A DNA stretch of 12,700 nt from Deltaproteobacteria bacterium UBA796 (GTDB lineage Bacteria > Myxococcota_A > UBA796). This document shows positions 1 through 7,055 of the stretch, piece after piece (position 1 is the stretch's first letter; the number at the start of each line of letters is the position of its first letter). The notes under the pieces are model-generated. The model was not told the DNA's origin, did no database searches, and saw nothing but the letters and a program-made list of their open reading frames with translations. Position numbers and translations under genes: made by a program. The stretch is taken from assembly GCA_002296975.1 (NCBI GenBank), contig DBIS01000266.1, forward strand, positions 1-12,700. The letters are read 5' to 3'.

Positions 1-63
1 GTAAAACTTCTTGCCACATTCGTAGCAGGTGAAGCGTGTTCCGAGGCTGGACTTGTCCTGCAT
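1..63 (-). CDS. FYDLN_acid family zinc-ribbon protein, 5' end only
   Basis: Only the first 21 codons are present; the gene runs off the left edge. Read from the ATG whose complement is at 61-63, the peptide is MQDKSSLGTRFTCYECGKKF followed by Y. The LGT-R-TC-x2-CGKKFY pattern matches the N-terminus of the FYDLN_acid family (TIGR02300), where LGTKR-C-x2-C-KFYDLN forms the first half of a small zinc ribbon. The family is uncharacterised and known mostly from alpha- and deltaproteobacteria. The second zinc knuckle and the acidic tail would lie outside the window. The frame stays open further upstream, and no clear ribosome binding site was seen, so the exact start is less certain than the identity. 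It is divergent from the gene at 188. Confidence 0.75.
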   Translation of the reverse strand, partial: MQDKSSLGTRFTCYECGKKFY

Positions 64-136
64 AAGGGCACCCGACTGGCTGAGGCCGCGTTGAGTCGCG
101 ACGCGGTTTGATACCACACCCGTACGAGACGTCAAG

Positions 137-157
137 CTTCTTGGCCAAACCAAGGAG
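137..157. repeat. inverted repeat in the divergent intergenic region
   Basis: The 8-base arms CTTCTTGG (137-144) and CCAAGGAG (150-157) pair around the 5-base spacer CCAAA, with one G-T mismatch that would be a wobble in RNA. The element lies in the 124-base gap (64-187) between the divergent starts of the FYDLN_acid gene and the membrane-protein gene. It could be an operator for either gene or a hairpin in the leader of the plus-strand transcript. No run of T follows, so it is not a typical terminator. I see no convincing sigma-70 promoter in this gap on either strand. Confidence 0.35.
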
Positions 158-187
158 GCCCCGCTACTCTAGTTATAGGGGGCCCAT

Positions 188-766
188 TTGGCAGAAAGCC
201 ACGATCGACGGATAAAACCCATCACTGGTAGGGACATACGACCAAAAAGCCCAGGGCATGTTTGGGCCTGGATTGTGATCGCTGTGGGTACGGTCATATT
301 TTTAAGCATCGCGCTGTGGGTGGTGGTCGCGGGGCGAAGTGAAATTCATACTTTAGTTGGGGTGGAGCGGGTCCACCGTATTGTCCAGCCCTGGGTGGAG
401 CGATGGAGTCAATCTCCTGGACCGCCACGGGTTTATAATGAGCAGGCCTTTCGGTCGGCAATCGCTGGTGATGTCGACGAGGCCGCCCGGTTGACATCGA
501 TGTCTTTGGCGTTGGACCCAGAGCAAGTCGGCATTTGGGCCCGCATGGTGTGTTTGTCTTCGGTGGTTGTGCCGGGTCCGTACACGATCGAAAAGCTGGA
601 GTTGGACCCTCTGATTCAATTGCTTCAGGGCACAGAGCTTGAGCCCGATGCTGTGGCGCTTGCATCTCAATGGTCCAGTGTGGAGTACGGTTTAGGCGGG
701 TCGGGCGCCGAACCCCATGAATTTTTACACCGTTGCTTGGAGGCCTCTGTTGGTGGGCCACTATAA
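188..766 (+). CDS. single-pass membrane protein of unknown function
   Basis: The protein has 192 residues and matches no family I recognise. It begins at TTG, which is effectively forced: an in-frame TAG lies at 176-178 and the next possible starts fall inside the membrane segment. AGGGGG at 177-182 is a well-placed ribosome binding site, 5 bases upstream. Residues 1-24 are basic and polar, about 25-49 form one strong hydrophobic helix (WAWIVIAVGTVIFLSIALWVV), and the rest should be exported, so the topology is N-in with a soluble C-terminal domain. That domain contains helical stretches such as AAR-LTSMSLALDPEQVGIW that look like a degenerate TPR unit; this is only a resemblance. It lies upstream of rplM with a promoter-like gap between, so it is probably a separate transcript. 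Confidence 0.7.
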   Translation: MAESHDRRIKPITGRDIRPKSPGHVWAWIVIAVGTVIFLSIALWVVVAGRSEIHTLVGVERVHRIVQPWVERWSQSPGPPRVYNEQAFRSAIAGDVDEAARLTSMSLALDPEQVGIWARMVCLSSVVVPGPYTIEKLELDPLIQLLQGTELEPDAVALASQWSSVEYGLGGSGAEPHEFLHRCLEASVGGPL

Positions 767-784
767 AAACCCCATCCCGAACGG

Positions 785-811
785 TTGACACCTTGGACGT
801 GTCGCCATAAA
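785..811 (+). promoter_or_regulatory. possible sigma-70 promoter for rplM-rpsI
   Basis: A perfect -35 hexamer TTGACA at 785-790 is followed by CATAAA at 806-811 (4 of 6 matches to TATAAT), with a short 15-base spacing. A start near 818 would leave an mRNA leader of about 80 bases before rplM. In E. coli, L13 represses its own operon by binding the leader; whether that holds here cannot be told from this sequence. The poor spacing keeps confidence low, but a promoter is expected in this 134-base gap. Confidence 0.4.
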
Positions 812-900
812 CGCGTGTCCTGATTGTGTGCCTTAGGTACGCAGCCTCCCGTATTCGTCTGGGCATCGCCCGCGACGTGTCACCACCAGAAGAGTGAATC

Positions 901-1335
901 ATGACCACCACAAACCCGAATTCAGCGACGGTCGAGCGTACATGGTACGTGATCGACGCCGAGGACCAAATCCTCGGACGTCTGGCCACCCGCGTCGCCA
1001 CTGTGCTGCGTGGCAAGCACAAAGTAACCTTTGCTCCCCATGTGGATTGCGGCGATTACGTCGTGGTGCTCAACGCGAATAAGGTCAAGCTTTCCGGAAA
1101 TAAAGAGAACGCCAAAGAGTACTACCGTTACAGCGGTTATTCTGGCGGTCTGAAAGTGCGCACCGCGGCTGAGGTACGCGCAGAAGACCCAGAGCGGATG
1201 ATCACCCAGGCTATCAAGGGCATGCTGCCCAAGAATAAGTTGGCCCGGGAAGTTATCACCAAATTGAAAGTTTATGGTGGTGGAGAACATCCCCACGCAG
1301 GCCAGCAGCCTCAGCCATTCCCCGCTTACGTTTAG
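901..1335 (+). CDS. rplM: 50S ribosomal protein L13
   Basis: This is uL13, an early-assembly protein of the large ribosomal subunit that binds 23S rRNA. The 144 residues align along the whole family: TWYVIDAEDQILGRLAT near residue 14, RGKHK, HVDCGDYVVVLNA, then KEYYRYSGYSGGLK, GMLPKNKLAREV and the diagnostic end KVYGGGEHPHAGQQPQP. Length is normal (about 142). The ATG at 901 is preceded by the purine-rich AGAAGAG (889-895). It precedes rpsI by 13 bases, the standard rplM-rpsI operon order. Nothing unusual is seen. Confidence 0.97.
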   Translation: MTTTNPNSATVERTWYVIDAEDQILGRLATRVATVLRGKHKVTFAPHVDCGDYVVVLNANKVKLSGNKENAKEYYRYSGYSGGLKVRTAAEVRAEDPERMITQAIKGMLPKNKLAREVITKLKVYGGGEHPHAGQQPQPFPAYV

Positions 1336-1348
1336 AGGATTATTTTAG

Positions 1349-1741
1349 ATGGCCATCACACAATTTTACGCAACCGGGCGCCGAAAAAGTTCAGTCGCTC
1401 GTGTCTATCTTCGCCCCGGAAAGGGCAATATTGTCATCAACCGTACGCCGGTAGAAGACTATTTCAACCGCGACTCAATCAAGTTGATTCTTAAGCAGCC
1501 TCTGGCGCTTACCAACGCTCTTGAGGACTTTGATATTCTTGTCAACGTTCATGGCGGCGGAAAAACAGGTCAGGCTGGAGCGGTTCGGCTGGGCATTGCC
1601 CGCGCCCTGTGCGAAGTAAACCCCGAAAACCGTGCTGTGCTCAAGAAGAATGGCCTACTCACTCGCGATGCCCGTAAGGTCGAGCGTAAGAAGTATGGTC
1701 AGCCTGGCGCACGGAAGAAGTTCCAGTTTAGCAAGCGCTAA
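1349..1741 (+). CDS. rpsI: 30S ribosomal protein S9
   Basis: This is uS9, whose basic C-terminal tail reaches the ribosomal P site and contacts the tRNA anticodon stem. The 130 residues show the family pattern from the start: FYATGRRKSSVARVYL, then NRTPVEDYF, HGGGKTGQAGAVRLGIARAL, and the basic tail DARKVERKKYGQPGARKKFQ ending in the near-universal SKR. Length matches the family (about 130). AGAGGA at 1334-1339 lies 9 bases before the ATG. It is the second gene of the rplM-rpsI operon and is followed within 20 bases by an intrinsic terminator. Confidence 0.98.
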   Translation: MAITQFYATGRRKSSVARVYLRPGKGNIVINRTPVEDYFNRDSIKLILKQPLALTNALEDFDILVNVHGGGKTGQAGAVRLGIARALCEVNPENRAVLKKNGLLTRDARKVERKKYGQPGARKKFQFSKR

Positions 1742-1757
1742 ACCGCAGAAAATACGA

Positions 1758-1793
1758 AAAGAAGCCACCTTTTGGGTGGCTTCTTTGTTTTTA
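1758..1793 (+). terminator. intrinsic terminator after rpsI
   Basis: A perfect 12-bp stem, AAAGAAGCCACC (1758-1769) with GGTGGCTTCTTT (1775-1786), closes a 5-base loop TTTTG and is followed by GTTTTTAT. It starts 16 bases after the rpsI stop codon and should end the ribosomal-protein transcript. Only about 40 bases remain between it and kdsB. Confidence 0.93.
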
Positions 1794-1833
1794 TGGGTGC
1801 AGAAACTCCACCAGTCCGATATTGATCTGGCCC

Positions 1834-2568
1834 ATGAGAGCGGTCGCAATAATACCAGCACACATGGGTTCAAAACGCCTGCCACACAAGGTGCTGGCGG
1901 ATGTTCATGGCGTGCCCCTGGTCTTGCATGTGTGTAGCCGGGTCGAGAAGGCTCGGGGAATCGATGCAGTTTTTGTTGCGACGGATTCCGATGAGATCGC
2001 TTCGGTAGTCGATGCTGCTGGTGTCGCGGTTATTCGGACATCCGGCGATGTCGAAACTGGCACGGACCGGGTGGCAGAGGCGATTGCTAGCCTAAATGCC
2101 GATATCGTGTTGAATGTTCAGGCGGATAACGGTGACCTTCAAGTTGAGGTCATCGAGCGTATCGTGGAGCGTTTAGCGGATAATCAGGTTCAGGTTGTGA
2201 CGGCAGTAGCGCCATTTCCGGCAGACCGTTCACCAGATGACCCGTCGATAGTGAAGGCTGTGGTCGATCGGCATGGGCGAGCGATTTACTTTTCTCGCTC
2301 CGCGATACCACACGGCGGACCCTGGCTTCAGCATATCGGGGTATATGGATTTCGTCGGGATGCTCTTGAGCAGTTTTCGGCTTGGGGCCGGGGCGTCTTG
2401 GAGCAATCGGAGCAGCTCGAGCAGCTTCGGCTTATCGAAAATGGTTTATTGATTCATGCGGTCTCTGTAGAGCGCGGAAGCATTGGTGTAGACACAGAGG
2501 CCGATTTGAAGCGGCTTCTTTCCTCAATTAGCGATTTTTCTAAAAACAACCGAGGTTGTCATGCGTAA
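1834..2568 (+). CDS. kdsB: 3-deoxy-manno-octulosonate cytidylyltransferase (CMP-Kdo synthetase)
   Basis: KdsB joins Kdo to CMP from CTP in the cytoplasm, the activating step before Kdo is added to lipid A. The 244 residues (family about 250) carry the nucleotide-binding start IIPAHMGSKRLPHK (6-19; usual IPAR-x2-S-RLPGK), ATDSDEI, ETGTDRVAEA (74-83), AIYFSRSAIPHGG, LQHIGVYGFRRD, LEQLRLIENG and SIGVDTEADL. The two aspartates expected to bind Mg are present at D98 and D220. The motif usually read as VQGDEP is VQADNG here, which is unusual. I chose ATG 1834 because it puts the first beta strand at the N-terminus as in known KdsB; TTG 1822 would add four residues. The ribosome binding site is weak. 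It overlaps pyrG by 8 bases, linking CTP use to CTP supply. Confidence 0.88.
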   Translation: MRAVAIIPAHMGSKRLPHKVLADVHGVPLVLHVCSRVEKARGIDAVFVATDSDEIASVVDAAGVAVIRTSGDVETGTDRVAEAIASLNADIVLNVQADNGDLQVEVIERIVERLADNQVQVVTAVAPFPADRSPDDPSIVKAVVDRHGRAIYFSRSAIPHGGPWLQHIGVYGFRRDALEQFSAWGRGVLEQSEQLEQLRLIENGLLIHAVSVERGSIGVDTEADLKRLLSSISDFSKNNRGCHA

Positions 2569-4222
2569 GAAGTTCATTTTTGTCACCGGTGGTGTTTTGT
2601 CCTCTTTGGGGAAGGGTCTGTCCGGCGCGGCCATGGGTGCGGTCCTTGAGGCAAGGGGGATTCGGGTGACCAATATCAAGATGGACCCGTACATCAATGT
2701 CGACCCAGGCACCATGAGCCCGTACCAGCATGGAGAGGTTTTTGTGACCGACGATGGCGCTGAAACCGACCTGGACTTGGGCCATTACGAGCGGTTTACC
2801 TCGTCGACGATGCTTCAACGAAACAACTTTACGACGGGCCGGGTCTATCAAAATGTGATCGAACGTGAGCGGAAAGGGGAGTACCTTGGTCACACTGTTC
2901 AGGTCATTCCACACATTACAGATGAGATCAAAAAGTTGATTTGGAACGGTGTGGGAGAAGCCGATATTGCGATTGTAGAGGTCGGCGGTACGGTAGGCGA
3001 TATCGAGTCCTTGCCCTACCTAGAGGCGATTCGCCAGTTCAGGAACGACGCGGGTGCGGACAATGTTTTGTACCTTCATTTGACCTTGGTCCCTTTTATC
3101 AAGACCAGTGGGGAGCTCAAAACAAAGCCAACGCAGCACTCGGTCAAGATGCTACGCGAAATCGGCATTCAACCAGACATTCTTCTGTGTCGCGCCGACC
3201 GAGACATTCCAAAGGCCACCCGAGAAAAGATTGCCTTGTTTTGCAATGTTGAGGAGGACTGCGTCATCGCTTGTCCTGATGTGGACAATATCTATCAATT
3301 GCCCGTGACCTTGCATGAGGAGGACCTCGACGATCGCATCTTAGAGAAGCTGGGTATTTGGGCGGCTGCCGCACGGCTTGAGCCATGGATCGATCTGGTG
3401 GACTCCATGGATAAGGCCAAATTGGAGGTGACCATTTGTATCGTTGGCAAGTACGTTCATTTGGCGGATACCTATAAGTCCTTAAATGAGGCGCTCACCC
3501 ACGGTGGGGTCGCCAATGGAGTTCGGGTCAAGCTCGACCTGGTCGACGCTGAGACCATCGACCCTTTAAATGTAGGTGGCAGTCTGGGGCATGCCGACGC
3601 AGTGTTGGTGCCCGGTGGTTTCGGAGAGCGCGGCATCGAAGGAAAAATTGGCGCCATCCAATGGGCCAGAGAGAATAATGTGCCCTTCTTTGGGATTTGC
3701 CTTGGGATGCAGATGGCCGTCGTGGAGTTTGCACGCAATGTGCTTGGGCATCTCAACGCCCACAGCCGCGAGTTCAATGAACAGGCTGAGCATATTGTCA
3801 TCGAGTTGATGGATGAGCAGCAAAACGTGGTCGACAAGGGTGGGACCATGCGTCTTGGAGGCTGGCCATGCGCCTTGCGTCCGGGCTCTACCGTGGAAAA
3901 GATCTATGGCAGTGGAGAGGTAAACGAGCGTCACCGTCACCGTTACGAGGTCAACCCAGGATATTTTGACTCTCTTGAGCAAGCGGGTTTGAAGGTCACC
4001 GGCCGCAGTCCAGATGGCAAGCTTGCAGAGATGATTGAGTTGAAGGCACACCCCTATTTTGTGGCATGCCAGTTTCATCCAGAATTTAAGAGCAAGCCAT
4101 TGGCGCCGCATCCGTTGTTTTCAGCCTTCGTGAAGGCTGCGACCGCTCAGAAGGCAAAAAAGTCTAGATCGGGAAAGGTCGATAAGGCTGGGGCTGCGGG
4201 GCCCGAGGTCGCCGAGGCCTAA
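2561..4222 (+). CDS. pyrG: CTP synthase
   Basis: PyrG makes CTP from UTP, ATP and glutamine-derived ammonia. The 553 residues (family about 545) comprise an amidoligase domain (about 1-270) and a class I glutamine amidotransferase domain (about 290-530). Visible motifs are the P-loop GGVLSSLGKG with Lys18, KMDPYINVDPGTMSP, HGEVFVTDDGAETDLDLGHY, and VEVGGTVGDIES. In the amidotransferase part are GGFGERG, the nucleophile Cys380 in GICLGMQ, and the His506/Glu508 pair in FHPEF, so both activities should be intact. A lysine- and alanine-rich tail of about 25 residues follows the last conserved block. The ATG overlaps the kdsB stop by 8 bases and has GAGG at 2552-2555; the lptA-like gene starts 2 bases after the stop. 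Confidence 0.98.
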   Translation: MRKKFIFVTGGVLSSLGKGLSGAAMGAVLEARGIRVTNIKMDPYINVDPGTMSPYQHGEVFVTDDGAETDLDLGHYERFTSSTMLQRNNFTTGRVYQNVIERERKGEYLGHTVQVIPHITDEIKKLIWNGVGEADIAIVEVGGTVGDIESLPYLEAIRQFRNDAGADNVLYLHLTLVPFIKTSGELKTKPTQHSVKMLREIGIQPDILLCRADRDIPKATREKIALFCNVEEDCVIACPDVDNIYQLPVTLHEEDLDDRILEKLGIWAAAARLEPWIDLVDSMDKAKLEVTICIVGKYVHLADTYKSLNEALTHGGVANGVRVKLDLVDAETIDPLNVGGSLGHADAVLVPGGFGERGIEGKIGAIQWARENNVPFFGICLGMQMAVVEFARNVLGHLNAHSREFNEQAEHIVIELMDEQQNVVDKGGTMRLGGWPCALRPGSTVEKIYGSGEVNERHRHRYEVNPGYFDSLEQAGLKVTGRSPDGKLAEMIELKAHPYFVACQFHPEFKSKPLAPHPLFSAFVKAATAQKAKKSRSGKVDKAGAAGPEVAEA

Positions 4223-4224
4223 GT

Positions 4225-4680
4225 ATGGTCTGGATGTTCTTCATGGCCGTCGCTTTGGGTGGACCAGAAGTCACCCTCGGTGGTGCCAGCTTGACCCTGA
4301 AACCAGAAGCGGTCGATGGCCTATCTTTGACCATTACCGCCGATTCAGCTCGCTTCGATTTGGATGTTGGACGCGGGATGTTCGAAGGGTCAGTGAGGGC
4401 CAGCAGGGGAGACATTCATCTGTCCGCCGACAAAGCAGAGGTCGTCCTGGGAGATGGGACCCATCGAGCGGTCATCACAGGATCAGTTGTCGTCACTCAA
4501 GGCGAACACCGTGCTACCGGTGAAAAAGCTGTTGTGGAGGGGGCGCTTTTGGTCCTCACCGGGCACCCAATGTTGGTCTCACCCAGTCACAAAATGGTTG
4601 GTGAACGGATGGTTTTCCGGGTGGGGGAGAGAACGGTTGAGTGTGATGCCTGCACCATTACTGTGGCAGATCGTCCATGA
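4225..4680 (+). CDS. lptA: LptA/OstA-like LPS-transport protein, short form
   Basis: LptA proteins polymerise in the periplasm into a beta-jellyroll bridge that carries LPS to the outer membrane. The 151 residues start with a very short hydrophobic segment (MVWMFFMAVALGG) and then show the repeating OstA-type beta pattern: ITADSARFDLDVGRGMFEGS, VRASRGDIHLSADKAEVVL, AVITGSVVVTQGEHRATGEK, AVVEGALLVLTGHPML. Identity rests on this pattern and on sitting directly before lptB, overlapping it by the ATGA junction 4677-4680. GAGG at 4214-4217 lies 7 bases before the ATG. No separate lptC is seen beside it, so the protein could also be a fused or substitute LptC/LptA-type component. The signal sequence lacks the usual basic n-region. 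Confidence 0.72.
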   Translation: MVWMFFMAVALGGPEVTLGGASLTLKPEAVDGLSLTITADSARFDLDVGRGMFEGSVRASRGDIHLSADKAEVVLGDGTHRAVITGSVVVTQGEHRATGEKAVVEGALLVLTGHPMLVSPSHKMVGERMVFRVGERTVECDACTITVADRP

Positions 4681-5402
4681 CGACGGGCTTGGTGGTGTCG
4701 AGGCTGAGTCATGGGTTTAATCGGCGGCTTGTGCTCTCAAAGCTCAACCTGACTGTCCTGCCAGGGCAGATAGTTGGGTTGTTGGGTCCAAACGGCGCGG
4801 GGAAGAGTACAGCCCTGGCCATTATCGCAGGACAACTCAAGGCCGATGAGGGAACGGTGACCTTATCGGGTCAAACCCTAGACGGGTTTCCGTTGTATCG
4901 AAGGGCCCGCCTGGGGTTGGGATATTTGGCCCAAGAGCCATCAATTTTTCGCGATTGCACTGTGCGGGAGAATGTGGAAATCGCCGCCGAAGGGCTGGGA
5001 GCCGAAATTGGCTCAGTAAAACAGCAACTGACCCAGTGTGGTTTGGGGGGCATTGCACAGCAGCGGGCTGGTACATTGTCTGGAGGCGAGCGCAGACGCT
5101 TGGAACTCGCCAGGTGTTTGGTTGGGAATCCGTCCTTTTTGCTGCTGGATGAACCGTTTTCGGGTGTTGACCCAATCGGGATTTCAGATTTGCAACAGCG
5201 TGTCATATCGTTGGCCCAAGAGGGGATTGGGGTGTTGGTGACCGACCATTCGGTCGTGGCCACCCTCAATATTTGTCACCATGTGTTGATCTTGGATGGT
5301 GGGATCATCATGTCCGAAGGTTGCCCCGAGGATGTTGCCGGTAGTGAGGTCGTGCGTGAGCGGTACCTTGGGCATGGCTTCGAATGGAAAAAGAACCGCT
5401 AA
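4677..5402 (+). CDS. lptB: LPS export ABC transporter ATP-binding protein
   Basis: LptB is the cytoplasmic ATPase of the LptB2FGC complex, which extracts LPS from the inner membrane. The 241 residues match the family length. All ABC motifs are intact: Walker A GPNGAGKST (37-45), Q-loop Gln86, signature LSGGE (134-138), Walker B LLLLD-type FLLLDEP (154-160) and H-loop His191. LptB-specific stretches separate it from other ABC ATPases: RRARLGLGYLAQEPSIFRDC, SGVDPIGI and the end VRERYLGHGF. Translation is probably coupled to the lptA-like gene through the ATGA overlap. No lptF or lptG lies in the window; in many genomes they are elsewhere. Confidence 0.95.
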   Translation: MTTGLVVSRLSHGFNRRLVLSKLNLTVLPGQIVGLLGPNGAGKSTALAIIAGQLKADEGTVTLSGQTLDGFPLYRRARLGLGYLAQEPSIFRDCTVRENVEIAAEGLGAEIGSVKQQLTQCGLGGIAQQRAGTLSGGERRRLELARCLVGNPSFLLLDEPFSGVDPIGISDLQQRVISLAQEGIGVLVTDHSVVATLNICHHVLILDGGIIMSEGCPEDVAGSEVVRERYLGHGFEWKKNR

Positions 5403-5506
5403 ACCAGGAACACTCGGCCATTCTTTGGGGTTGAGGCGTGTGGGTGGTTCACTTTTTTCAAGATTCAGATTCCATCACCGGTATAGCTTGTCGTAAGATG
5501 ACCCTA

Positions 5507-5522
5507 CAGGTAAGGTCACCTG
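5507..5522. promoter_or_regulatory. operator-like inverted repeat upstream of rpoN
   Basis: In the 136-base gap 5403-5538, CAGGT (5507-5511) and ACCTG (5518-5522) form an inverted repeat with a 6-base spacer, and an inner AGGT-C-ACCT (5513-5521) palindrome overlaps it. It lies 16 bases before the rpoN ATG. Two weak -10-like hexamers sit just upstream (TATAGC at 5482, TAAGAT at 5494), without good -35 partners. This is the longest gap in the kdsB-hprK run, so a local rpoN promoter with a control site is plausible but unproven. Confidence 0.3.
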
Positions 5523-5538
5523 GGTCTATTGGGGACGA

Positions 5539-6990
5539 ATGGCGCTTCAGATTCGTCAAACTCTAAAGCTTTCACAGAAGCTGGTACTCACCCAGCAGCT
5601 GCAGCAGGCTATTGAGTTGCTGGTATTGAATTCCCAGGAGCTGCTTGAGGCCGTCAATAAGGAACTCCTCGAGAATCCCGCGCTTGAAGAGGTGCCGGGG
5701 AGCAGAGACGAGCAATACTCAGAAGCCGAGAGCAAGCTTCTTCAGGATGCGGCGAAGGTCAACCAGGAGGCCCAAGAACAAAATAATGGCGCCGCCGAAG
5801 ATGGTGGCACCGACTGGGCCAAGGTGCTTGAGGAGCGCCGGAAAGGCGATGGTGCCCCTTCGAGCGCCGCCGGAACACGCCATGAGGATATGCCTTCGAT
5901 CGAGGCGACTCTGGCCACATCAGAGGACCTAGCCGGCCACCTCATGTGGCAACTAAACCTTCAGTCGTGTACCGACGCTGAGTATATGGCAGCTGAGGCC
6001 ATCATCCATAATTTGGATGGGCGAGGGTATCTGGAGCTGACTCCCGATGAAATCCAAGCTGAGACTGGGGTTCACACTGATGCGGTTGAGGGTGCGCTGA
6101 TGATTGTGCGGGGATTCGACCCCCTCGGCGTGGCCACCTGCAGCTTGGTGGAGTGCTTGGTGTATCAGGCCAAGTTCTTTTGGCCCGAAGACCCATATAT
6201 TATCGCGCTTCTTGAAAACCATCTTCCGGACTTAGAGCGTCGGGATTATCCGGGCATCGCCCGTTCCTTGGCCATCCACGCCGAGGATGTGATGGAATAC
6301 CATCGCATGATCAAGACCTTAGAGCCGCGCCCAGGTCGGGTGTATCAGGATGCTCCTGACCGGTACATCATCCCAGACATCACAGTCGAGCGCGTGGGCG
6401 AAAAGTGGCGTATTCAGCAAAATGACGATGGCATGCCCCGCTTGCGGGTGAGTGGCTATTATCAGAAGATTTTGACTGATTTGGCCTCTTCGAAGGAGGA
6501 CAAGGCCTATATTAAGGAGCGCCTAGAGTCCGCAGACTTCTTGATAAAGAGTATTTTCAAGCGTCAACGGACCATTCATAAGGTGATGGAGTGTATTCTT
6601 GTTCACCAGCAGGGATTTTTTGACCAGGGGGTCGAAAAGCTCAAGCCATTGGTGCTGCGAGAGATCGCAGATGAGATCGGCGTTCACGAATCGACTGTTT
6701 CTCGGGTGACCACCAACAAATACGTCCAGTGCAGCCATGGCATTTTTGAGTTGAAGTATTTTTTCAACGCGGGGATTTCACGTCTACATGGCGAGGATGT
6801 GGCAGCCGAAGCGGTCCGCCAAAAAATTAAAAAGCTCATCGCCGATGAAGATGCCCAGCGCCCCTTGTCCGACCAAAAAATCGTAGGGCTATTGGTCAGT
6901 CAAAACATCAAGATAGCCCGGCGAACAGTCGCCAAGTATCGAGAATCGATGGGTATTTTACAGTCGTCTAGAAGAAAGAGAGTCATCTAA
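5539..6990 (+). CDS. rpoN: RNA polymerase sigma-54 factor
   Basis: RpoN directs RNA polymerase to -24/-12 promoters that need an AAA+ activator to open. The 483 residues (family about 475-500) show glutamine- and leucine-rich region I at the start (TLKLSQKLVLTQQLQQAIEL, LLENPALEE), an acidic linker (about 55-115), and the core-binding domain. The helix-turn-helix is LVLREIADEIGVHESTVSRV (371-390), and the diagnostic RpoN box ARRTVAKYRE is at 460-469. GGGGA at 5531-5535 is the ribosome binding site. The last codons lie in a 19-bp tandem duplication that sets the C-terminus to SSRRKRVI. hpf follows after 65 bases, the usual proteobacterial order. Confidence 0.98.
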   Translation: MALQIRQTLKLSQKLVLTQQLQQAIELLVLNSQELLEAVNKELLENPALEEVPGSRDEQYSEAESKLLQDAAKVNQEAQEQNNGAAEDGGTDWAKVLEERRKGDGAPSSAAGTRHEDMPSIEATLATSEDLAGHLMWQLNLQSCTDAEYMAAEAIIHNLDGRGYLELTPDEIQAETGVHTDAVEGALMIVRGFDPLGVATCSLVECLVYQAKFFWPEDPYIIALLENHLPDLERRDYPGIARSLAIHAEDVMEYHRMIKTLEPRPGRVYQDAPDRYIIPDITVERVGEKWRIQQNDDGMPRLRVSGYYQKILTDLASSKEDKAYIKERLESADFLIKSIFKRQRTIHKVMECILVHQQGFFDQGVEKLKPLVLREIADEIGVHESTVSRVTTNKYVQCSHGIFELKYFFNAGISRLHGEDVAAEAVRQKIKKLIADEDAQRPLSDQKIVGLLVSQNIKIARRTVAKYRESMGILQSSRRKRVI

Positions 6991-6999
6991 AAGAAAGAG
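6962..6999 (+). repeat. 19-bp tandem duplication across the rpoN stop codon
   Basis: Two adjacent 19-base units, AGTCGTCTAGAAGAAAGAG (6962-6980) and AGTCATCTAAAAGAAAGAG (6981-6999), agree at 17 of 19 positions. The rpoN stop TAA (6988-6990) lies in the second unit. Because 19 is not a multiple of three, the duplication changed the reading frame at the end of the gene. Confidence 0.85.
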
Positions 7000-7017
7000 C
7001 GTTTTTTGATCAACCCT

Positions 7018-7030
7018 GGCCATTATGGCC
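7018..7030. repeat. short palindrome between rpoN and hpf
   Basis: GGCCAT and ATGGCC flank a single T, giving a 13-base palindrome 25 bases before the hpf ATG. It could be a protein-binding site, or a small hairpin (GGCC stem, ATTAT loop) in the hpf leader. It is too short and lacks the T-tract needed for a terminator. Confidence 0.35.
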
Positions 7031-7055
7031 CCAACCCCAACAACGGAAAGTCCCA

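Noticed and set aside
795..820. Hairpin GGACGTGT/GCGTGTCC in the rplM leader as an L13 regulatory structure
   Set aside because: The stem needs three G-T pairs and overlaps the likely -10 element, so most of it may not be transcribed.
294..1022. Long open frame of 242 codons on the minus strand
   Set aside because: It lies opposite the membrane-protein gene and rplM, has a biased composition without domain signs, and conflicts with clearly real rplM.
1822..1833. TTG 1822 as the kdsB start
   Set aside because: It adds four residues ahead of the conserved first beta strand, and no ribosome binding site precedes it; ATG 1834 fits the family N-terminus.
1794..1833. A separate promoter for kdsB right after the rpsI terminator
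   Set aside because: No convincing -35/-10 pair is seen in the 40 bases; the gene may rely on read-through or on a promoter within rpsI.
3566..4111. Open frame of 181 codons on the minus strand inside pyrG
   Set aside because: It is an antisense shadow of the highly conserved amidotransferase domain of CTP synthase.
6991..7055. Terminator between rpoN and hpf
   Set aside because: The T-run at 7002-7007 has no stem before it, and the palindrome at 7018-7030 has no T-tract after it.
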